A stretch of 64,000 nucleotides of DNA from Caballeronia sp. SL2Y3 (GCF_022879575.1 NZ_CP084261.1:868001-932000); one strand, 5' to 3'; numbered from the stretch's first letter, positions 18,976 through 27,876 are shown. Program-made: numbers and translations. The notes: a model not told the origin generated them from the letters alone.

Positions 18976-20100
18976 TCACGCGCCGATCAGCACGCCGGTT
19001 CTGAACGCCGTTGCACCGGTGATTCGCCCGATCGGCGCGCCTGCATAGACGAAGCGAATGGCGCGTCGCATGTAGAAGACGCCATCGTTCTTCGTGGTGA
19101 CGGTGGTCACGGCATCCGTCAGCGGATCGATGATGTCGAGGACTGCATCGCCCGCCTTCAGCATCGCGCCGATTGCCGCGCGGTACACGACGATGCCACT
19201 CACCGGCGCCGTCAGCTGCTCGCTGCCTGCGAGGGGCGTCGCGGATTGCGCGAGCGGCGGCAGCGCGCGCGCCTCGCCTTCGATTACACCGCGTGCGATC
19301 AGGAAGTCGACGATGGCTTCCGCATCGCGCTCTGCGTATTCATAGTCCACGTCCCGCTGGCCGCGATGCTCCACCGTCGCGGCGATGTTCGGCGCACCGA
19401 GCGGCGTGCCGTCGCCGAGCAACGCACGCACTTCGTTCCACAGCAACGCGTGAATCTCGTCGAACGACTGGCCGCCGGAATCGGTCGCGAGCAGCACGCC
19501 GTTCGCGCCGAGGTAGCGGGCAAGTGGCTCGATGGCGGGCCAGCTTGCGGGACTGGTATAAAGATGCATCGTCGCTTCGCGCGAACAATGCAGATCGAGC
19601 ACGATGTCCGCGTCGGATGCATGCCTGAGCAGCGCGAGCCGCAACGCTTCGAATTCGTTAGGCGCGGTCATTTCGCCGAGCATCTCGCGCACCGCCGCGC
19701 GCAGAAGCCGGGTGTTGTGCGTGGCATCCGTGGCCGACAAGCGTGGACGAATGCGTTCGACCAACGCGCTTGCAGGCGGCATCGGAAAGTGGCGGTTGAA
19801 GTTGTGCCCGCTGTTGCTCTCGAAGCGTCCGATGAACTGACCCAGCACATGCTGCGACAAACCGATGGGGTTGGCCACCGGCACGAGCACGACTTGGCCG
19901 CGCACGCGCCTGCTCGCTTCGAGTTCTTCGAGCCGCTGCTTGAGGCGCCAGGCGGTGAGCATGGCGGGCGTCTCGTCTGCGTGAAGCGATGCCTGCACGT
20001 AGACCTTTTCGTGCGCACCGGGTACGCCGAAGTGAAAACTGACAAGCTCGCGCGTGGTGCCGAGCGTCGTCGTGACGAGCGGCGCGCGTTCGATCCGCAT
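18976..20100 (-). CDS. M14-type succinylglutamate desuccinylase/aspartoacylase-family protein
   Basis: A 374-residue zinc hydrolase. The ligand pair HADE (HxxE, residues ~40-43) and the third zinc ligand in DLHCSREATMHLYT are present, with NFNRHFPM between them providing the substrate-carboxylate contact. Family members cleave N-acyl amino acids or related amides; the specific substrate is unknown. The C-terminal ~90 residues form a beta-rich domain (GAMLKAGDAVLDIIDPLTDAV) seen in the long members of the group. Its closest divergent neighbour encodes an unrelated DUF6496 protein, so context does not narrow the role. Confidence 0.82.
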   Translation of the reverse strand: MRIERAPLVTTTLGTTRELVSFHFGVPGAHEKVYVQASLHADETPAMLTAWRLKQRLEELEASRRVRGQVVLVPVANPIGLSQHVLGQFIGRFESNSGHNFNRHFPMPPASALVERIRPRLSATDATHNTRLLRAAVREMLGEMTAPNEFEALRLALLRHASDADIVLDLHCSREATMHLYTSPASWPAIEPLARYLGANGVLLATDSGGQSFDEIHALLWNEVRALLGDGTPLGAPNIAATVEHRGQRDVDYEYAERDAEAIVDFLIARGVIEGEARALPPLAQSATPLAGSEQLTAPVSGIVVYRAAIGAMLKAGDAVLDIIDPLTDAVTTVTTKNDGVFYMRRAIRFVYAGAPIGRITGATAFRTGVLIGA

Positions 20101-20102
20101 AT

Positions 20103-20223
20103 TTAGTGGTTCGTATTAATTTCATTCACTCGGAGCCGGCGTTCATCTCCGCGACGACCGAGGCCGTGTTCGGCGCGATGCACAGCATCCCGCGCACGGA
20201 TTATCTCGCGCTCGAACCACTAA
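20103..20223. repeat. 11-bp inverted repeat flanking ~100 bp
   Basis: TTAGTGGTTCG at 20103-20113 and its exact reverse complement at 20213-20223 bracket a segment with no recognisable gene, directly upstream of the deacylase start. A 62-codon open frame crosses the segment but lacks a ribosome-binding site and homology I recognise. The repeat could be an operator pair, or the ends of a small lost insertion. Confidence 0.4.
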
Positions 20224-20278
20224 GGCTAGCGCTGCATGCTTTCTTCCGCGAGCACGCTAGGGCCCGCGCAAGACCGCC

Positions 20279-20782
20279 TCAACGCGATGCGTGACGCGAA
20301 GCCGAATGCGACTTCTTGCCCGCCGCGTTCGCGCGTCGCGTGGCCCAGCCCTTCCTGGCGGCGGCAGAGCGGTCGGCGGCCGAGCGGCGGCTGGCACTCG
20401 CGTGCGCCTGCTTCGACAGCGACTTGTGCGACGCGGCCTTCGAGCTTTCGCGCTTGAGCACGCGCGTGGAGGTGGCGGATCGCTTCGCCTTCGACTCGGT
20501 GCTCGGGCTCTTGGTCTTGCGATGCGCGGCCTTCGTATCCTGCGCGGCTTTCTTACGCGTGCCTTCCGAGGCTTCGCCCTTCTTCGGCGGCTTGAGCTTG
20601 ACGCCCGCGCGCCGCGCCTCCGACAGGCCGATGGCAATGGCCTGCTTGGCCGACTTCGCGCCGTGCTTGCCTTCGCGCACGTGGTCGATCTGCTCCTTCA
20701 CGAACGCCCCCGCCTGCGTGCTCGGCGACTTCCCTGCGCGCTTGGCTTTCTCGGCGCGTTCGAGGGTTTTCTTCTCGGGCAT
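20279..20782 (-). CDS. DUF6496 protein with histone-H1-like basic tail
   Basis: A 167-residue protein. Residues 1-70 form the conserved part (KEQIDHVREGKHGAKSAKQA and the AIGLSEARRAG helix). Residues 70-167 are almost only Lys, Arg, Ala, Ser and Thr, like the C-terminal tail of histone H1 or bacterial H1-like proteins. Nucleic-acid binding is therefore likely, and many genomes of this group carry several copies. AAGGAG is well placed before the ATG. The tail makes the cellular role (nucleoid, stress or desiccation) a matter of inference. Confidence 0.8.
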   Translation of the reverse strand: MPEKKTLERAEKAKRAGKSPSTQAGAFVKEQIDHVREGKHGAKSAKQAIAIGLSEARRAGVKLKPPKKGEASEGTRKKAAQDTKAAHRKTKSPSTESKAKRSATSTRVLKRESSKAASHKSLSKQAHASASRRSAADRSAAARKGWATRRANAAGKKSHSASRHASR

Positions 20783-20897
20783 GTCGGTGCTCCTTGTGAT
20801 GTGGAGATGTCGATGGGGCGAGCAACGGCCGTGCCCGATTCATGTCCCGTTGTCACGCGGTTTGGAGATGCATCGGTCATGCGTTCTTCATGGACTC

Positions 20898-21323
20898 TCA
20901 TCTATCGTGCTCGGCCGGCGCACCGGTCAATTCGATGTCATTGCTCGAAGACGCAATACCGCCCCGCGCCTCTTCTGCGAGCTTCTCATACCGCTTGCGA
21001 AACGCGGTCAACTGCTTTTCATCCAGCTCCTCCAGATCGAGCAGCGCATTATGCGCACGCTCCGTCGCGCGTATGAGTTCATCGAGCTTGATCTGCATGG
21101 CCGCCGTGTCGCGGTTCTGCGTGTTCTGAATCAGAAAGACCATGAGAAAGGTGACGATAGTCGTCGAGGTATTGATGACCAACTGCCACGTATCGCTGAA
21201 GTGAAAGAGCGGTCCGGACACCGCCCACGCGATGACCAGCACGACCGCGATGACGAACGTCGATGCCCGGCCCGTGATTTGCGAAAGCGCATTGGAGAAT
21301 CTGAGGAACCAAGACTTTTTCAT
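20898..21323 (-). CDS. low-affinity iron permease-family membrane protein
   Basis: A 141-residue protein with two membrane helices (about residues 18-38 and 50-70), the second ending in the conserved FLIQNTQNRD, followed by a cytoplasmic helix with the pattern KLDELIRATERAHNALLDLEELDEK. This matches the small bacterial family related to fungal Fet4, though iron transport has not been shown for such short members. The ATG at 21323 has AGGAGACG upstream; a longer frame continues across the divergent glycosylase start and is spurious. Confidence 0.82.
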   Translation of the reverse strand: MKKSWFLRFSNALSQITGRASTFVIAVVLVIAWAVSGPLFHFSDTWQLVINTSTTIVTFLMVFLIQNTQNRDTAAMQIKLDELIRATERAHNALLDLEELDEKQLTAFRKRYEKLAEEARGGIASSSNDIELTGAPAEHDR

Positions 21324-21354
21324 CACGCGTCTCCTGTGAGCGTCGTTGATTAGA

Positions 21355-21942
21355 ATGATGCCTGTGAGCCCCAGAATCAAACATCCCTTCATCGACTTCT
21401 CGGCCGCATCGGAAGAAGTCGCGCGCCGCCTGATCGGCGCCATCTTCACCGTGGACGGCGTCGGCGGTCGCATCGTCGAAACGGAAGCGTACGACCGCGA
21501 AGATCCCGCCTCGCACACGTTCTCCGGCCCCACGCCGCGCAACGCGTCCATGTTCGGGCCGCCCGCGCATGCTTACGTCTATCGGTCGTACGGCATTCAC
21601 TGGTGCCTGAACTTCGTGTGCCGCGAAGCAGGCCACGGCGCGGGCGTGCTGATCCGCGCAATCGAGCCGCTGACCGGCATCGACGTCATGCGCGAGCGGC
21701 GCGGCGTCGAACCGCTGAAGCTGCTGTGTTCGGGGCCGGGGCGGCTCGCGCAGGCGCTCGGCATCACGCACAAGGACAACGGCGCGTCGCTGCTCGAAGC
21801 GCCGTTCGATATTCAGCCGCCCGACGAGGCATGCGATGTCGTCACGGGTCCGCGCATCGGCATCAGCAAGGCGATGGATGTGCCGTGGCGCTTCGGGCTT
21901 GCCGGGTCGAAGTTCGTCAGCAAGCCCTTTCCCAAGGCGTAA
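21355..21942 (+). CDS. DNA-3-methyladenine glycosylase (AAG/MPG family)
   Basis: A 195-residue enzyme of the monofunctional alkyladenine glycosylase family, which removes 3-methyladenine and other alkylated purines. The catalytic/base-flipping region GRIVETEAYDREDPASH (residues ~36-52) has the active Glu, followed by RNASMFGPPAHAYVYRSYGIHWCLNFVC and the late block GPRIGIS. Start at 21355 or the adjacent ATG at 21358; there is no strong ribosome-binding site. Its TAA abuts the convergent receptor gene's stop with no spacer. DNA-repair neighbours are absent locally. Confidence 0.92.
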   Translation: MMPVSPRIKHPFIDFSAASEEVARRLIGAIFTVDGVGGRIVETEAYDREDPASHTFSGPTPRNASMFGPPAHAYVYRSYGIHWCLNFVCREAGHGAGVLIRAIEPLTGIDVMRERRGVEPLKLLCSGPGRLAQALGITHKDNGASLLEAPFDIQPPDEACDVVTGPRIGISKAMDVPWRFGLAGSKFVSKPFPKA

Positions 21943-23148
21943 TCAGTCCGCCGGGCGCAGCTTTCGCACTTCTTCGTCCGAGGGCTGGACGCTCGCGCCG
22001 TCGATATAGCGGAACGACGTCATCACGCCCTTGCCGTCCTTCTGCGCCGTGACGCCGACATAAGCGCCCATCGTCGATTGATTGTCCTGCTTGCGATAGA
22101 CGATCGGCCCGAACGGCGTGTTCACCGGCAAACCCTTGAATGCCGCCGCGAGCTTGTCCGCGTCCGTGCTGCCCGCTTTCCTGAGGCCATTGGCGAGCGA
22201 CATCATCGCCGTATATCCGACGACCGAGCCCAGGCGCGGATAGTCGTGATACTTCGCTTGATAAGCGGCGACGAACTGCTTGTTAGCCGGTGTGTCGATG
22301 GCATACCACGGGTAGCCCGTGACGATCCAGCCGACCGGCGCTTCCGCCCCGAGCGGATCGAGGTAATCAGGCTCGCCGGTCAGCAGCGACACCACCGCGC
22401 GATCCTTGAAAAGCCCGCGCGTATTGCCCTCGCGAACGAACTTGCCGAGGTCGGCGCTGAAGAGCACGTTGAAGATGGCATCGGGCTTCGCATCGGCGAG
22501 CGCCTGCGTGACGGCGCCTGCATCGACATTGCCGAGCGGCGTCGCCTGTTCCGCGACGAACTCGACATCGGGCTGCACGGCCTTCAGCAAGCGCTTGAAT
22601 GTCGCCACGGCCGACTGACCGTACTCGTAGTTCGGATAGACGAGCGCCCAGCGCTTCTTCTTGAGCTTGGCCGCTTCGGGGACGAGCATGGCGACCTGCA
22701 TATACGTCGATGGCCGCAGGCGATACGTGTACTTGTTGCCGTCCTGCCAGACGATCTTGTCGGTGAGCGGCTCGGCGGCGAGGAAGAAAATGCGGCGCTG
22801 CTTCGCGTAGTCCGCGAGCGCGAGGCCCGTGTTCGACAGATAGCCGCCGAACAGGAGCTTCACCTGTTCCCGCGAAACCAGTTCCTGCGCGACGCGCACG
22901 GTATCGCCGGGATTGCCGTTGTCGTCGCGCGAAACGACTTCGAGCTTCTTGCCGTCGATGCCGCCTGCCGCGTTGATCTGTTCGAGCGCGAGATTCCAGC
23001 CGTTCCTGTAGGGCATGAGAAACGCGGGCTGCGCCTTGTAGCTATTGATCTCGCCGATCTTGATGCTGTCCGCGTGCGCGGCGCACGCCGCGACGGCCGC
23101 AAGCGCTGCCACGCTCGCGCGCAGCACTTTTCCTGCTTGATGAATCAT
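21943..23148 (-). CDS. ABC transporter substrate-binding protein, branched-chain amino acid/amide type
   Basis: A 401-residue periplasmic receptor. A Sec signal peptide (residues 1-26, basic start then AALAAVAACAAHADS) precedes SIKIGEINSYKAQPAF, typical of the LivK/amide-urea receptor class. It is the last gene of the livHM-livG-livF unit and lies 32 bp after livF. The ligand is uncertain; receptors of this class bind branched amino acids, amides, urea or aromatic acids. The start at 23148 is backed by AGGAGAAG; the frame upstream has 12 more codons without a signal. Confidence 0.88.
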   Translation of the reverse strand: MIHQAGKVLRASVAALAAVAACAAHADSIKIGEINSYKAQPAFLMPYRNGWNLALEQINAAGGIDGKKLEVVSRDDNGNPGDTVRVAQELVSREQVKLLFGGYLSNTGLALADYAKQRRIFFLAAEPLTDKIVWQDGNKYTYRLRPSTYMQVAMLVPEAAKLKKKRWALVYPNYEYGQSAVATFKRLLKAVQPDVEFVAEQATPLGNVDAGAVTQALADAKPDAIFNVLFSADLGKFVREGNTRGLFKDRAVVSLLTGEPDYLDPLGAEAPVGWIVTGYPWYAIDTPANKQFVAAYQAKYHDYPRLGSVVGYTAMMSLANGLRKAGSTDADKLAAAFKGLPVNTPFGPIVYRKQDNQSTMGAYVGVTAQKDGKGVMTSFRYIDGASVQPSDEEVRKLRPAD

Positions 23149-23180
23149 CGATGCTTCTCCTGTAACGTTATGCTTCGGGC

Positions 23181-23888
23181 TCAAACGCCCAGATAAGCGC
23201 GGCGAGCGGCATCGTCGCGAACGAACGCCTGCATCGCTCCGGCATGGCGAACCTGGCCTTTTTCCAGCACGACCACGCGGTCGCTGACGAGTTCGGCGAA
23301 GTGCAGGTTCTGCTCCGATAGCAGAACAGCGAGCCCTTCGCGCTTTAGCCGGAGAATCATATCGGCCATCTGCTCGACGATGACCGGCGCCACGCCTTCC
23401 GATGGCTCATCGAGCAGCACGACGCGCGGATTGCCCATCAGCGTGCGCGCCACGGTCAGCATCTGTTGCTCGCCGCCGCTCATGCGGCTCGCGCGGCGCT
23501 CGCGCATTTCGCCGAGATTCGGAAACACGCGAAAGAGCGTGTCCGGCGTCCATCGCGGCGCGCCTTCGCGCGGCGGCTGGCGGCCCGTTTCCAGATTCTC
23601 GATGACGGTCAGGTCGCCGAAGATGCGGCGATCTTCCGGCACATAACCGAGCCCGCGTCGCGCGATGCGATACGGCGCCATTCCCGATATGTTCTCGCCC
23701 ATGAACATGACCGTGCCGCTCACGCGCGGCAGCAGGCCCATGATGGCTTTCATGGTCGTGGATTTGCCCGCGCCGTTGCGGCCCATCAGCGCGACGACCT
23801 CGCCTTGCCCGACTTCGAGCGCGACGTCGAACAGAATCTGCGCGCGGCCATAGAACGCATTCAGCGCATCGACACGCAAGAGCGTCAT
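23181..23888 (-). CDS. livF: branched-chain amino acid-type ABC ATPase, LivF
   Basis: A 235-residue ATPase with Walker A GRNGAGKST (residues ~36-44), signature MSGGEQQML, Walker B VVLLDEPSEG and the switch His in LLSEQNLH region (here SEQN). It energises the fused permease encoded upstream. The ATG overlaps the livG stop by 4 bp. The frame runs further upstream only in the livG shadow. Confidence 0.9.
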   Translation of the reverse strand: MTLLRVDALNAFYGRAQILFDVALEVGQGEVVALMGRNGAGKSTTMKAIMGLLPRVSGTVMFMGENISGMAPYRIARRGLGYVPEDRRIFGDLTVIENLETGRQPPREGAPRWTPDTLFRVFPNLGEMRERRASRMSGGEQQMLTVARTLMGNPRVVLLDEPSEGVAPVIVEQMADMILRLKREGLAVLLSEQNLHFAELVSDRVVVLEKGQVRHAGAMQAFVRDDAARRAYLGV

Positions 23889-24670
23889 TGCGCGGCTCCG
23901 TCGATCGACACGGCGCGCGGCGCATACGATGCGCCCGTGCCGAGATAAACCTCGCGCACGCGGGCGTCGTTGCGGATCGCATCGGCGTCGCCTTCCGCGA
24001 TCAACTGGCCTCGCGCCAGCACGACGAGCGTATCGGCATGTTCGAACACCACGTCCATGCTGTGTTCGGTGAAGAGCACGCCCATGTTGCGCTGCCTGGC
24101 AAGGCGCGCGGTGAGCGCCATGAGCGCGTTGCGTTCCTCGGGCGCCATGCCCGCCGTGGGCTCGTCCATCAGCAGCAGTTTGGGGCGGTTGGATAGCGCC
24201 ATCGCCAGTTCCACGCGCTTGACGTCGCCGTAAGCGAGCACTGCGCAACTGCGCCGCGCGTGCGCCGCCATGCCGACGAGATCGAGCAAGGCCATGGCTT
24301 CGTCTTCGTTCGATGACGCCACGCGCGAGAAAAAGCCGAACGCGCGCCGCTCGTGCGAGAGCAACGCCATCTGCATGTTTTCGAGCACCGTCATCGAATT
24401 GAACGTAGCGGCCACCTGAAACGTCCTGCCGACGCCCAGCCGCCAGATATCGCGCGGACGTTTTCCCGTGATGTCGTGGCCGTCCAGATGGATGCTGCCC
24501 GACGTGGGCTCGAGTTGCCCGTTGATCATGTTGAAGCACGTCGACTTGCCGGCTCCGTTAGGGCCGATCAACGCGAGCAGTTGCCCTGCCTCGACGGAGA
24601 ACGACACGTCGTCGACGGCCTTCACGCCGTCGAAGGACTTGGACAGCTTGTCGATGCGCAGGAGCGTCAT
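23885..24670 (-). CDS. livG: branched-chain amino acid-type ABC ATPase, LivG
   Basis: A 261-residue ATPase with Walker A GPNGAGKST, the LivG-type block GRTFQVAATFNSMTVLENM, an altered signature (LAYGDVKRVELA in place of LSGGQ-like sequence), Walker B LLLMDEPTAGMAPEE and the switch His in FTEHSMDVVF. The LSYGxxRRLELA form of the signature is normal for LivG. It overlaps livHM and livF by 4 bp each. Confidence 0.9.
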   Translation of the reverse strand: MTLLRIDKLSKSFDGVKAVDDVSFSVEAGQLLALIGPNGAGKSTCFNMINGQLEPTSGSIHLDGHDITGKRPRDIWRLGVGRTFQVAATFNSMTVLENMQMALLSHERRAFGFFSRVASSNEDEAMALLDLVGMAAHARRSCAVLAYGDVKRVELAMALSNRPKLLLMDEPTAGMAPEERNALMALTARLARQRNMGVLFTEHSMDVVFEHADTLVVLARGQLIAEGDADAIRNDARVREVYLGTGASYAPRAVSIDGAAQ

Positions 24671-26544
24671 TGCGCCTCCGTGAACCGGTCACGCACGAAG
24701 CCTGCGATGCCTTGCGGAAACGCCACGACCAGCACGAGAATGGCGGCCCCGAGCAACGCCTGCCAATAGTCGGTCTGCCGCGCGACCGTGTCTTGCAGCC
24801 ACGTGAACACCGCCGCGCCGACGATGGGTCCCGCGAGCGTCTGAATGCCGCCGAGCAGCACCATCACGAGACCGTCCACGGAGCGACCGACGCTGATGGC
24901 TTCCGGCGAGATGTTGCCTTTGGAGAATGCGTATAGCGAGCCGGCCAGCCCGCATACGAGCGCAGCCGCGACGAAGGCGATCCATTGCACGCGGGCGACA
25001 TCGATGCCGATGGCTTCCGCGCGCAACGGCGAGTCGCGGCCCGCGCGCATCGCGAATCCGAGCGGCGCGAAGAGCAGTCGTCGCAAGAGCCACACGCCGA
25101 CTATCGCGGCAACGAGCGTGAGGTAGTAATACGCAACGGGCGATGACAGCCACGGCGACGGCCACATGCCGAGAAGGCCGTTGCTGCCGCCCGTGACCGC
25201 ATCCCATTGATAGACGATCGACCACACGATCTGCGCGAACGCGAGCGTCAGCATCGCAAGATAAACACCGGATAGCCGCACGCAGAACCATCCAAAGACG
25301 ATCGCGCCGATGCCCGCAACGAGCGGCCCGAGCGCGAGCGCCGCTTCCATCGGCAAGGCCAACGCCTTCAGAAAAAGCGCCGCGCCATAAGCGCCCAGCC
25401 CGAAATAAGCCGCATGTCCGAACGAATGCATGCCGCCCGGCCCCATGATGAAATGCAGGCTCGCGGCGAACAGAACGGCGATCAGGATTTCGACGAGCAA
25501 CACGGGCAGATACGGGAACACGCCGGCTGCCAAAGGCGCGAGCGCGAGCAGCAAGACCACGACGGCCCAGCCGAGCTTGACGCGGCCCGTTGCCGGTGAA
25601 AGCGGCCTGTCGGCGGGCGCGGCGGTTCGTGCAACGGTCTGCGCGCGCCCGAACAAGCCCCACGGACGAAACACCAATACGACAGCCATCAACACGAATT
25701 CGGCGACCAGCGTGAACTTCGACAGCGAGAACGCGATACCGAACACCGACACTTGCCCGATGCCGATGCACAGCGCCTTGATCTCCGCGATCAACAATGC
25801 CGCGACGAATGCGCCCGGAATCGAGCCCATGCCGCCGACGACGACGACCACGAACGCATTGCCGATGGTGTCGATATCGAGCGAGAGATTCGCCGGCATC
25901 CTCGGTATTTGCAGCGCGCCGCCGAGGCCGGCGAGGCATGCGCCCGCGAAGAAGACACTGGTGAAGAGCCACGCCTGATTCACGCCCAGCGCGCCGAGCA
26001 TTTCGCGATCGGAACTCGCGGCCCGCACCAGCGTGCCCCAGCGCGTTCGAGTGAGCGCGTACCAGAGCACGCCCAGCACGAGCGGACCGGCGACGATCAG
26101 CACGAGGTCATAGACGGGCAACGCATGTCCGAGCAATGACACGGCGCCTGCGAGATGCGGCGCGCGCGGCCCGAACAGGTCGTCCGGTCCCCATAGGTAG
26201 AGCGCGGCGTCGCGCAATATCAGCACGAGCGCGAACGTCGCGAGTAAATGAAAAAGCTCCGGCGCGCGATAGATACGCCTGAGCACGCTGACTTCGATGA
26301 TCGCGCCCAATGCGCCGACGATCAGCGCCGCGCCGACAATCGACGCCCAGAACCCCATGACGCTCGCCCCGAACCGGCTCGTCAGGCTATAGGCGACATA
26401 GACGCCCACCATGTACAGCGAGCCGTGCGCGAAGTTGACGATGCGCGTGACGCCGAAGATCAGCGACAGTCCCGAGGCGACGAGAAAGAGCGCGCAGGCA
26501 TCGGCCAGGCCATTGACGAGTTGAACGAGCAGGTTGGCGAACAT
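24667..26544 (-). CDS. fused LivH-LivM permease of a branched-chain amino acid-type ABC transporter
   Basis: A 625-residue integral membrane protein. Residues 1-~300 are a LivH unit (start NGLADACALFLVASGLSLIFGVTRIVNFAHGSLYM), and ~320-625 a LivM unit (GPGGMHSFGHAAYFGLGAYGAAL, then GGSNGLLGM and ISPEAI). The two normally separate permeases are joined by a short hydrophilic linker near residue 305 (QTVARTAAPADRPLSP). It begins the four-gene transport operon and overlaps livG by 4 bp. Fusions of this kind are known in Burkholderiales. Confidence 0.88.
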   Translation of the reverse strand: MFANLLVQLVNGLADACALFLVASGLSLIFGVTRIVNFAHGSLYMVGVYVAYSLTSRFGASVMGFWASIVGAALIVGALGAIIEVSVLRRIYRAPELFHLLATFALVLILRDAALYLWGPDDLFGPRAPHLAGAVSLLGHALPVYDLVLIVAGPLVLGVLWYALTRTRWGTLVRAASSDREMLGALGVNQAWLFTSVFFAGACLAGLGGALQIPRMPANLSLDIDTIGNAFVVVVVGGMGSIPGAFVAALLIAEIKALCIGIGQVSVFGIAFSLSKFTLVAEFVLMAVVLVFRPWGLFGRAQTVARTAAPADRPLSPATGRVKLGWAVVVLLLALAPLAAGVFPYLPVLLVEILIAVLFAASLHFIMGPGGMHSFGHAAYFGLGAYGAALFLKALALPMEAALALGPLVAGIGAIVFGWFCVRLSGVYLAMLTLAFAQIVWSIVYQWDAVTGGSNGLLGMWPSPWLSSPVAYYYLTLVAAIVGVWLLRRLLFAPLGFAMRAGRDSPLRAEAIGIDVARVQWIAFVAAALVCGLAGSLYAFSKGNISPEAISVGRSVDGLVMVLLGGIQTLAGPIVGAAVFTWLQDTVARQTDYWQALLGAAILVLVVAFPQGIAGFVRDRFTEAQ

Positions 26545-26680
26545 CGGGCGCGTGACGAGCTTGATTGCTGAACGGTTGACGGCTAAGGGAGCAAGCGGCG
26601 ACGAGGCGACATTATCGGTTAATTACGCGCCCTCTTCCCTTTGCGACAAAAACTGGCCCGTGACGGCTCCGCTTCTAGCG

Positions 26681-27316
26681 TCACAAGCCGTTTTCGACCA
26701 TCGACAGAAGCCGCGCGGCAAGCGGCTCGACCGACTCCGCGCCCAGCCCTTGCAGCGGTCCTTCGATCAGCAGCAGCGCAAAGCCGTGCACCGCGCTCCA
26801 CGCGAGATATTCCGCGTCGGGCCGACGCCGCGCATCGAGCGCGCCTGCTTCCACCATGTCATCGAGCGCGCGGCTCAAAAGCTGGAACGGGTCCAGACCG
26901 CTCGGTCCTGCTCCGTACGGTTCATCGTGCTCTCTCCATTCCGCCTGGGCCGCCGCGAACGCGGTGCGAAACAAACCCGTTTCCGCTTGCGCGAAGCGCA
27001 AATAGCCCGCGCCGACCGCGCGCAGTCCCGCACGGGCGGCATCGGCGCGACGGCGCTTCTTCGGGCGCGCGGCCAGTTCTTCTTCCATCGCCTCGGCCAC
27101 CGACGACAGCGCCGCCGAGCGCACCTCGGACAACAGCGCGTCCCTGTTCTCGAAGTGCCGGTACGCCGCGTTCGGCACGACGCCCGCACGGCGCGTTGCT
27201 TCGCGCAACACGATGGCATCGGGGCCGCCTTCGCGGGCGAGCTGAATGCCCGCGTCGATGAGCGCGCGCCGAAGGTCGCCGTGTCTGTAAGTGTTTCGCG
27301 GCCTGGCTTTTGTCAT
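26681..27316 (-). CDS. TetR/AcrR-family transcriptional regulator
   Basis: A 211-residue regulator. The N-terminal HTH (residues ~8-55) reads RHGDLRRALIDAG, then LREATRRAGVVPNAAYRHFENRDALL, the classic TetR DNA-recognition helix. The C-terminal ligand domain matches the TetR_C_33 type (residues ~100-200). It faces the SnoaL-VOC genes divergently across two operator-like sites, so it most likely represses itself and those genes. The chosen ATG at 27316 starts the basic segment; a longer frame runs through the operators and is unlikely. Confidence 0.87.
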   Translation of the reverse strand: MTKARPRNTYRHGDLRRALIDAGIQLAREGGPDAIVLREATRRAGVVPNAAYRHFENRDALLSEVRSAALSSVAEAMEEELAARPKKRRRADAARAGLRAVGAGYLRFAQAETGLFRTAFAAAQAEWREHDEPYGAGPSGLDPFQLLSRALDDMVEAGALDARRRPDAEYLAWSAVHGFALLLIEGPLQGLGAESVEPLAARLLSMVENGL

Positions 27317-27353
27317 GGGATTTCTTGTTATCTCCGACGGTGACGGTCCTATG

Positions 27354-27400
27354 TGGACACTGTCCATTATCTCTGCTATTTTTTGTGGACGCTGTACACA
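27354..27400. promoter_or_regulatory. two TetR-type operator copies in the divergent promoter region
   Basis: TGGACACTGTCCA at 27354-27366 is a perfect 6-bp dyad with one central base. A related copy, TGTGGACGCTGTACACA, is at 27384-27400, with 6 of 7 arm positions symmetric. Both share TGTGGAC-R-CTGT-M-CA. They lie between the TetR-family start and the SnoaL gene start, with AT-rich sequence between them that could hold a -10 element. Autoregulation is inferred from position. Confidence 0.6.
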
Positions 27401-27430
27401 AGTGAGACCTGCCCGTCGCCTGGAGCGAAC

Positions 27431-27853
27431 ATGAACGACGAGAACGACCGTGCGCGTGACGAAGCGCGTATTCGCGGACTGACGGAAGCCTGGCGGCAAG
27501 CCGTGCTGGCAAAGGACGCAGCGGCGCTCGTCGCCCATTACGCGCCCGATGTCGTCGTGTTCGACGTCGTGCCGCCCGCTTCGATAACCGGCGTGGAGCG
27601 TTATCGCGACAACTGGCAACGCTGGTTCGACAGCATCAGCGGCCCGCTCGCGTTCGACATCGTGGAGATGCATATCGCGGTCAGCGGCGAGCTGGCGTAT
27701 GCGCACTCGCTCAATCGCGTGGCGGCGGGCGGACGCGACGACATCGTGCGCGCGACCGTGTGTTTCCGGAAGATCGGCGGCGACTGGCGCGTGGTGCACG
27801 AACACGCGTCCGTGCCGCTCATGATGGACATGGACCCCGACGAAGCATCCTGA
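27431..27853 (+). CDS. SnoaL/DUF4440-like NTF2-fold protein
   Basis: A 140-residue protein of the NTF2 superfamily (SgcJ/EcaC-like). An N-terminal helix ends in LTEAWRQAVLAKDAAALVAHYAPD, followed by a strand and FDSISGPLAFDIVEMHIAVSGELAYAHS; the C-terminal DWRVVHEHASVPL is the usual family ending. No catalytic residue set marks it as a specific enzyme. GGAGCGAAC is directly before the ATG. It lies 23 bp before the VOC gene and divergent from the TetR gene, which probably controls both. Confidence 0.8.
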   Translation: MNDENDRARDEARIRGLTEAWRQAVLAKDAAALVAHYAPDVVVFDVVPPASITGVERYRDNWQRWFDSISGPLAFDIVEMHIAVSGELAYAHSLNRVAAGGRDDIVRATVCFRKIGGDWRVVHEHASVPLMMDMDPDEAS

Positions 27854-27876
27854 CCGTCCTCACCCAAGGAGCAGAC

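Noticed and set aside
20106..20294. A 62-codon frame between the deacylase and DUF6496 genes
   Set aside because: No ribosome-binding site, no recognised homology, and it overlaps the end of the DUF6496 gene.
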